Program-made: the position numbers and the translations under genes
Shown: positions 59,843 to 64,000 of the stretch, in pieces
Layout of the letters: every line of letters starts with the position of its first letter
Numbering within the stretch: position 1 is the stretch's first letter
From: Acidobacteriota bacterium
GTDB lineage: Bacteria; Acidobacteriota; Thermoanaerobaculia; Multivoradales; J023
NCBI GenBank assembly: GCA_029263315.1
Contig: JAJCXR010000041.1
Location: forward strand, 186,001 to 250,000
Length of the DNA stretch: 64,000 nucleotides
Direction: 5' to 3'
The notes under the pieces: generated by a model
Seen by the model: the letters and a program-made list of their open reading frames with translations, nothing else
Databases searched by the model: none
Told to the model about the DNA's origin: nothing

Positions 59843-60298
59843 ATGTCGATCTGGTTGATCATTGGAACCGTTGGTTTGGCCGGAGCCATCGGTGGCGTGC
59901 TGAATGCGCTGATGAGCGATAACGGCTTTGTGCTTCCTCGGTCATCAGAAACCGAGGATGGCAAGATCCTGCGTCCCGGATACCTTGGCAACATCTTCAT
60001 CGGTGCCATCGCGGCGGTGATCTCATGGGGGCTTTATGGTCCCTTTGCCGACTATCCCATGCTCAACGGTGGTAAACCCCCTTCCGACAAGCTTGAGCTG
60101 ACCCTCGCCGCCTTCGTCGGCGCCATCCTGGTCGGTGTAGGGGGCGCCCGTTGGCTGACCAACGAAGTCGACAAGACCCTGCTGCGGGCCGCTGCCAGCC
60201 AGGCGGCAGCAGGTGGCGCCAACGTCGATATCGCGGCCAAGCTGTCGATGGCGAGCCCGGCCAGGGCATTGGAGCTGACCAGCAAACCCAGGGGCTGA
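59843..60298 (+). CDS. Small membrane protein of unknown function
   Basis: A 151-residue protein with three likely membrane helices: IWLIIGTVGLAGAIGGVLNA, NIFIGAIAAVISWGLYGPF, and LTLAAFVGAILVGVGGARWL, then a soluble Ala-rich tail. The helices are glycine-rich, suggesting tight packing. Start is ATG 59843 with GCGGAGGTGCC before it. I know no function. Confidence 0.7.
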   Translation: MSIWLIIGTVGLAGAIGGVLNALMSDNGFVLPRSSETEDGKILRPGYLGNIFIGAIAAVISWGLYGPFADYPMLNGGKPPSDKLELTLAAFVGAILVGVGGARWLTNEVDKTLLRAAASQAAAGGANVDIAAKLSMASPARALELTSKPRG

Positions 60299-60374
60299 GG
60301 TTTCGCCAGAATTGCTTTCCGTTGGCGGGCCGAATCCGACCCGGCCCGCATGTTTCGCCGTTGGGGTGGGCCCC

Positions 60375-61247
60375 CTAATGCCCCAGATCGAGGTCTAGGT
60401 CGGCTCGATGCCCATCGAGACCTATGACGATGTCTTGCCAATTCAAACCCCTCCCTTCGAGGACACGGCGCAGTCGCCGGAGGATGCTTTGGAAACGTCG
60501 ATAGAGTGGACGCTCCTTTGCTCCCTGCTGCAGGGCAATGCGCCGTACCGTCCATCCCTCGCCGAAGCGCAGTCTTAGAAGGGTTTGTTCTTGTTGCGAC
60601 AGATCCCCCAGGGCACCGTACAAGACATCGCTCAACTCGGCGACGGCCTGTCGACGCATCATGGCTGCGCTCGGAAGCTCCACGTGCCTACCGGCCGTCG
60701 GGGCAAGGGCAGTCGCGCCTTCGCCACCCAACTCATCGCCAGCCAACCCGTCGCCAGCCAACCCGTCGCCAGCCAGCTCGTCGATCTTCAAGCCGGCAAC
60801 CTTGGCTCCCCGGCGACGCCTCGGCAACTGCGCCAGCAGCTCTTCGAGCTCGACCGCCGTGCGAGCCATGCCGGCCATCAGCATTTGTTGCAGGGCCACC
60901 GTCGGCTCCAGGCCATCGCATTCGAGGCGGCGCTCCAGCTCCACCGCCAGGCAGCCCAGACGTCGTGCCGTGGCGCTGGGCCGCCAGCGTCCCCATTCCT
61001 TGGTGCGCAGGTCGAGCAACTGCCGTTGGATGACCACGGTCAGGTAGGTGCTCCAACTCGACGCGCCCCGGAAGTTGCGCAGCACGGCATAGTCGTCTTC
61101 GATCAGCTTCAGCATCACAAGACCATAAAGCTCCTGCGCCTCCTCCGGGGTGGAGCGACGCCGCGCCGTCACTCTCTGGAGGATGCACTCGACCTCCTCC
61201 AAGTGTTGCAAAAAAAGCTCTTCGCCGAGCTGTCGAGGGTCGTGCAC
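60375..61247 (-). CDS. Sigma-70-family RNA polymerase sigma factor
   Basis: A 290-residue factor. N-terminal region-2-like part (about 15-95): LFLQHLEEVECILQRVTARR, YGLVMLKLIEDDYAVLRNFR, SSWSTYLTVVIQRQLLDLRT. Region-4-like part (about 215-275): LYGALGDLSQQEQTLLRLRF, EGWTVRRIALQQGAK, RRFQSILRRLRRVLEGRGL. The linker has a triple AGDGL repeat from 15-bp units (60736-60780). Start is GTG 61247 with GGGAGGAGG before it. It is divergent from the protease gene at 61514; 266 bases lie between. No anti-sigma gene is next to it. Confidence 0.82.
   Translation of the reverse strand: MHDPRQLGEELFLQHLEEVECILQRVTARRRSTPEEAQELYGLVMLKLIEDDYAVLRNFRGASSWSTYLTVVIQRQLLDLRTKEWGRWRPSATARRLGCLAVELERRLECDGLEPTVALQQMLMAGMARTAVELEELLAQLPRRRRGAKVAGLKIDELAGDGLAGDGLAGDELGGEGATALAPTAGRHVELPSAAMMRRQAVAELSDVLYGALGDLSQQEQTLLRLRFGEGWTVRRIALQQGAKERPLYRRFQSILRRLRRVLEGRGLNWQDIVIGLDGHRADLDLDLGH
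60736..60780. repeat. 15-bp in-frame repeat in the sigma factor
   Basis: Three units (TCGCCAGCCAACCCG twice, then a variant). On the minus strand it encodes LAGDG-LAGDG-LAGDE in the linker between sigma regions 2 and 4. Confidence 0.82.
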
Positions 61248-61513
61248 CGCGCCTCCTCCCTGGGCCTTGGCCCATCCCGTTGCCTGTGCTGGGCTGCTGC
61301 GTTCGAAGCTGTGTCCAGGCTAGGGAAGAAGGGTTGAGGGCGTCCTGTGATAGACCTGTGAAGAATCTTTGGAAGTTCTGAGAGACGCCCTAGCAAGGGA
61401 TTTGGGCGTCCTTCGTTTGCTTCGCGGGCTCGATGCTGTGCGTCGGGTCCATCCTCGGGAGCTCGATCTGCCTTCGGGCTCGATGGCACTCTCAACCGGT
61501 ATGGAGGTCAGCG

Positions 61514-64000
61514 ATGAAGCACGGAAGAAGATCGAAGTCACACAAACGGAAGTCCGAGAAACTGAACAAGGGGTTGGATCCCAGTAAGTTTGAGATCTGC
61601 GTGCCCAAAGCGAGCACGCTATTCAGCTCGGAATGGAAAGAACCGCTCCTGTCGGAGTCAACCCTAACGAAACCGGTCGACAAGACATGGGCCAACCCAT
61701 CGGTGTGGAGACAGTACGCCAATTGCCTAGTACCTGACCTCGAACTGCCTAAAGGAGCTCCTGAGTTTTGCCTCTCCTGTGACTGTATACCGGGCTGGAT
61801 CTTACGCGGAGAGATGGCCATCGCCCATGCTTGCAAAGTGCATGAAAAGATTCACCGACAGGTGTTGGCCTTCGAGCAAGTGAGTGCCATCGACGTGGGG
61901 TTTGCTATATGGGAACAAAAAAGATCTTTTGGTGATTTCCTTTCCATTCGGATTCATGTCAATCAAAAGCTCCCCCCAGAGGTACTTTTCCGGCGCGGAT
62001 TCACCCGCTTCGACGACCCTAAACATAGTCAAGGCCTGAGAAAGAACCGTCCAGGGGGAGGGGCTGAAGCCTTCCTCTTTCCTCCAGACCCGACCTCCGA
62101 ACCGGAGGGCACTTCGTCCGCGCCCAGTATTTGCTGTTGCAAGCAATCCCCGTCCTACCTCCGGCTTCAAAAGCTCCTGGACGAAGAGAATGAGCTCACT
62201 AAGGCTGGTGAATCCGGGCGACGACTCGGCCGCTTTCCCCTCCGCGGTGTCTCGGAAAATGATCTCAGCATCTTCTGCCCAGAAGGCATTCCCGATGACT
62301 TCACCTTGGACGATGTTCGGCTCTGTATCTGTGGTGTCCCCATTGACATCATCAATGCTCAGTACAACCGGACATCGGTACGCCACCCGGGCGGTGATGC
62401 CGAGATGGGAACCTACGTCGACCCACCCCTTGGCAATCAAGAGCTCTCGTCCAGGGAACAGCTCTTGATCGCCCGTGGTCGAGTCAATCCTTTGGTGGGT
62501 GGCATCAGTGTCGGCACTATCACCGCTCAGGCGGGAACCCTGAGCACCATCGTCTGGGATCGCACCGACGGCACTCCCTGTGTGCTCAGCAATTGGCATG
62601 TGCTTGCGGGAACACCTCAAGCCAAGGTTGGCCAACCTGTATACCAGCCGGGACAATTCGACGGTGGCTCCGGCGACGACGTGGTGGCTTACCTCAAGCG
62701 CTGGCATCTTGACGAGGACGGAGACGCCGCCATCGCGGAGCTCTGTGGCAATCGAGAGTACGCCTCCGGCGAGGTTCTCGGCCTCTATCGACCGATCAGC
62801 GGCTACCTTGAGCCGAAGCTCAATATGGAGGTCCGTAAAAGCGGTCGAACAACAGCATTTACGCAGGGTTTCGTCGACGGGATCCACCTGGCCACCAATA
62901 TCGACTACGGGGGTGGCGTGGTGCGCTTCTTCAAGGATCAATTCCATATTGCCCCCCTGAGGCTGGGGGAGGACGTGAGTCAGACTGGTGACTCAGGTTC
63001 GCTGGTTGTCACAAGTTTTAGACCGGCAGAGCTGTACGATGACCTAGAAACGGTTCGAGGATGGCTACTGCGAAGCGCGGGGCTGCCGTTGCAGGAAGAA
63101 CTTTGCAACACAATAAAAGTCAGACTCAAGCATCATCTAGGCCCTCCAACTCCTACACCAAAACCAGCGTGTCGAAAGGCCATAAACAAAATACTCAGGG
63201 CCACCAAAAAAAAGGTCGAAGATGCATGCCTAAAAATAGAAACGGCAAGCCTTTACGATTCAATCTGCTCATATTTAAAAAGGCAATCCGCTAACTTGAA
63301 TGCCAAATGCAACGAATTTTGCGAAGAAGTAACAAGACTTACCACAAAAATCGACAACCTCAGCGTTATCGCAAAAGAAGAACGAAAGCTTCGACGACTT
63401 GCCGGGCAGATTGGAAGACCCCAACTTGTTAAAAACAGATTAAGCGAGCTAAACGATCTATTCGAAGAGCTCAACGAGATTCCAGGACGTGCCGAACCTG
63501 ACAAGACGCCAGACAGCGAGTCTCCCCAAGAGAACAAAGGACACGAAGTCGAGGCCAAAAGTTTTCGTATTTCAATCAGAGCCTGCCTCTATGATGGTGA
63601 GAAAGAGCGCGACGAAGTGAAATCATGCATAAAACTCTGCCAAGAGATAGAAAAAGATTTCAAAAAGTGGCAAAAGCACTGCAGAGTCTTCAATTTCGGC
63701 AAGAAATTTTTGGAATTAGTCCGGCTGACACCCGAGAACGACTTCAAAGATAGGTCGATGCACAAAATAATCAAAGATCTCAAGGAGAAGCTCCTAGAGA
63801 ACGCCAAAGATCTCGAGGAGAAGCCCAAAGGAAGTGCCAGAGCCAACACAAGCTCACCCACTCATACTATGACCGAAGAGACAACCAACGAAGTCGTTAG
63901 GAATTTCCTGGAAAGCCTGGAAGGAAAGTCTCCTGATGAATACAAATGGTTCGGCGCATTGTTGAAAAATACACTCAACGAAGATTCAGACCTTCTCGGC
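61514..64000 (+). CDS. Chymotrypsin-fold serine protease fused to an A-rich helical C-terminal region (3' end outside window)
   Basis: An open frame of at least 829 codons from ATG 61514, with GGAGG 6 bases before; it continues off the right edge. N-terminal about 300 residues: basic start, CxxxC-like FCLSCDC, AIDVGFAIWEQKRSFGDFLS and CICGVPIDIINAQY. Protease domain about 338-500: GGISVGTITAQAGTLSTIVW, His362 in LSNWHVLA, Asp404 in GDGDAAIAEL, Ser494 in TGDSGSLVV. From about 515 on (after 63060) base composition becomes strongly A-rich and the protein highly charged and helical (NLNAKCNEFCEEVTRLTTKI, NRLSELNDLFEELNEIPG), with no recognised domain. The catalytic triad is complete. No signal peptide, so it would act in the cytoplasm. 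Confidence 0.82.
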   Translation, partial: MKHGRRSKSHKRKSEKLNKGLDPSKFEICVPKASTLFSSEWKEPLLSESTLTKPVDKTWANPSVWRQYANCLVPDLELPKGAPEFCLSCDCIPGWILRGEMAIAHACKVHEKIHRQVLAFEQVSAIDVGFAIWEQKRSFGDFLSIRIHVNQKLPPEVLFRRGFTRFDDPKHSQGLRKNRPGGGAEAFLFPPDPTSEPEGTSSAPSICCCKQSPSYLRLQKLLDEENELTKAGESGRRLGRFPLRGVSENDLSIFCPEGIPDDFTLDDVRLCICGVPIDIINAQYNRTSVRHPGGDAEMGTYVDPPLGNQELSSREQLLIARGRVNPLVGGISVGTITAQAGTLSTIVWDRTDGTPCVLSNWHVLAGTPQAKVGQPVYQPGQFDGGSGDDVVAYLKRWHLDEDGDAAIAELCGNREYASGEVLGLYRPISGYLEPKLNMEVRKSGRTTAFTQGFVDGIHLATNIDYGGGVVRFFKDQFHIAPLRLGEDVSQTGDSGSLVVTSFRPAELYDDLETVRGWLLRSAGLPLQEELCNTIKVRLKHHLGPPTPTPKPACRKAINKILRATKKKVEDACLKIETASLYDSICSYLKRQSANLNAKCNEFCEEVTRLTTKIDNLSVIAKEERKLRRLAGQIGRPQLVKNRLSELNDLFEELNEIPGRAEPDKTPDSESPQENKGHEVEAKSFRISIRACLYDGEKERDEVKSCIKLCQEIEKDFKKWQKHCRVFNFGKKFLELVRLTPENDFKDRSMHKIIKDLKEKLLENAKDLEEKPKGSARANTSSPTHTMTEETTNEVVRNFLESLEGKSPDEYKWFGALLKNTLNEDSDLLG

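Noticed and set aside
61802..62947. A 381-codon minus-strand frame opposite the protease gene
   Set aside because: The plus-strand frame carries the protease motifs, a good ribosome site and runs for more than 800 codons. The minus frame shows no domain and reads as the antisense of it.
1..64000. tRNA, rRNA, riboswitch, transposase, integrase or prophage genes
   Set aside because: Reading both strands by eye I saw no tRNA T-loop plus acceptor-stem arrangement, no rRNA-like sequence, and no transposase or integrase motifs. A covariance-model search would settle the RNA question.

Overview
The window is a GC-rich, densely coded bacterial chromosome segment with signal peptides, lipoboxes and outer-membrane beta-barrels, so the cell is a diderm. 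Three things point to Acidobacteriota (inference): a PadR regulator translationally coupled to a duplicated MacB-like orphan permease of the ADOP type (53122-56123), a relic of a TIGR02999-type sigma factor (about 4921-5094), and a broad set of secreted proteases with envelope proteins. I saw no rRNA, tRNA, transposase, phage or CRISPR.

Left part (1-27900): a patatin/Omp85 protein; a phosphoesterase; a tryptophan-rich DUF6600-type lipoprotein; a secreted unknown; a subtilase with a good intrinsic terminator; an ABC export operon (ATPase, FtsX permease, HlyD-type adaptor); a tightly coupled glycan/lipid operon (six-hairpin glycosidase, GT4 glycosyltransferase, DUF374 acyltransferase) that follows a PolX-like HhH protein and a truncated ATP synthase beta-subunit relic; a haem-binding protein; an hsp20-DUF2267 operon; a CBS-domain protein followed by a frameshifted nucleotidyltransferase relic; a shortened AP-endonuclease-like gene; a matrixin-like metalloprotease with a secreted partner; and an AbrB/PIN toxin-antitoxin pair with a structured leader. 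Several loci here are gene relics, so the area has been rearranged.

Central part (27971-53008): a glycan plus nonribosomal-peptide locus. It holds two GT2 enzymes, a GT1/UGT-type and a GT4 glycosyltransferase, a Wzx-like flippase, a sulfotransferase, a SAM methyltransferase, a GT39-type membrane glycosyltransferase, a C-A-T-TE NRPS, and a second NRPS (C-A-T). The adenylation domain of the second NRPS is interrupted by about 340 residues of a PP-loop ATPase resembling the WbpG/TIGR03573 N-acetyl-sugar amidotransferases. Divergent from it are an acyl-CoA-dehydrogenase-like enzyme and a free-standing AMP ligase, and a free carrier protein lies nearby. This trio matches the logic of prolyl-/aminoacyl-carrier oxidation (PltE/PltF/PltL). 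Inference: the locus makes a glycosylated, possibly sulfated and methylated short peptide whose starter unit is oxidised on a carrier, with an amidation or related ATP-dependent step built into the NRPS. The PP-loop-in-A-domain enzyme is the most novel item in the window.

Right part (53122-64000): PadR plus ADOP permease behind a long inverted repeat; a thioredoxin-fold/TPR secreted protein; a YdeI/OmdA-type protein; a DUF3187-type barrel; a shikimate-kinase-like protein that has lost its P-loop; a small membrane protein; a sigma-70-family factor; and, running off the right edge, a chymotrypsin-fold serine protease fused to an A-rich, charged, helical C-terminal region of unlike composition. 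At larger scale, at least five long genes carry different in-frame 12- or 15-bp tandem repeats in linkers, and a 28-bp tandem array sits between the AMP ligase and carrier genes.
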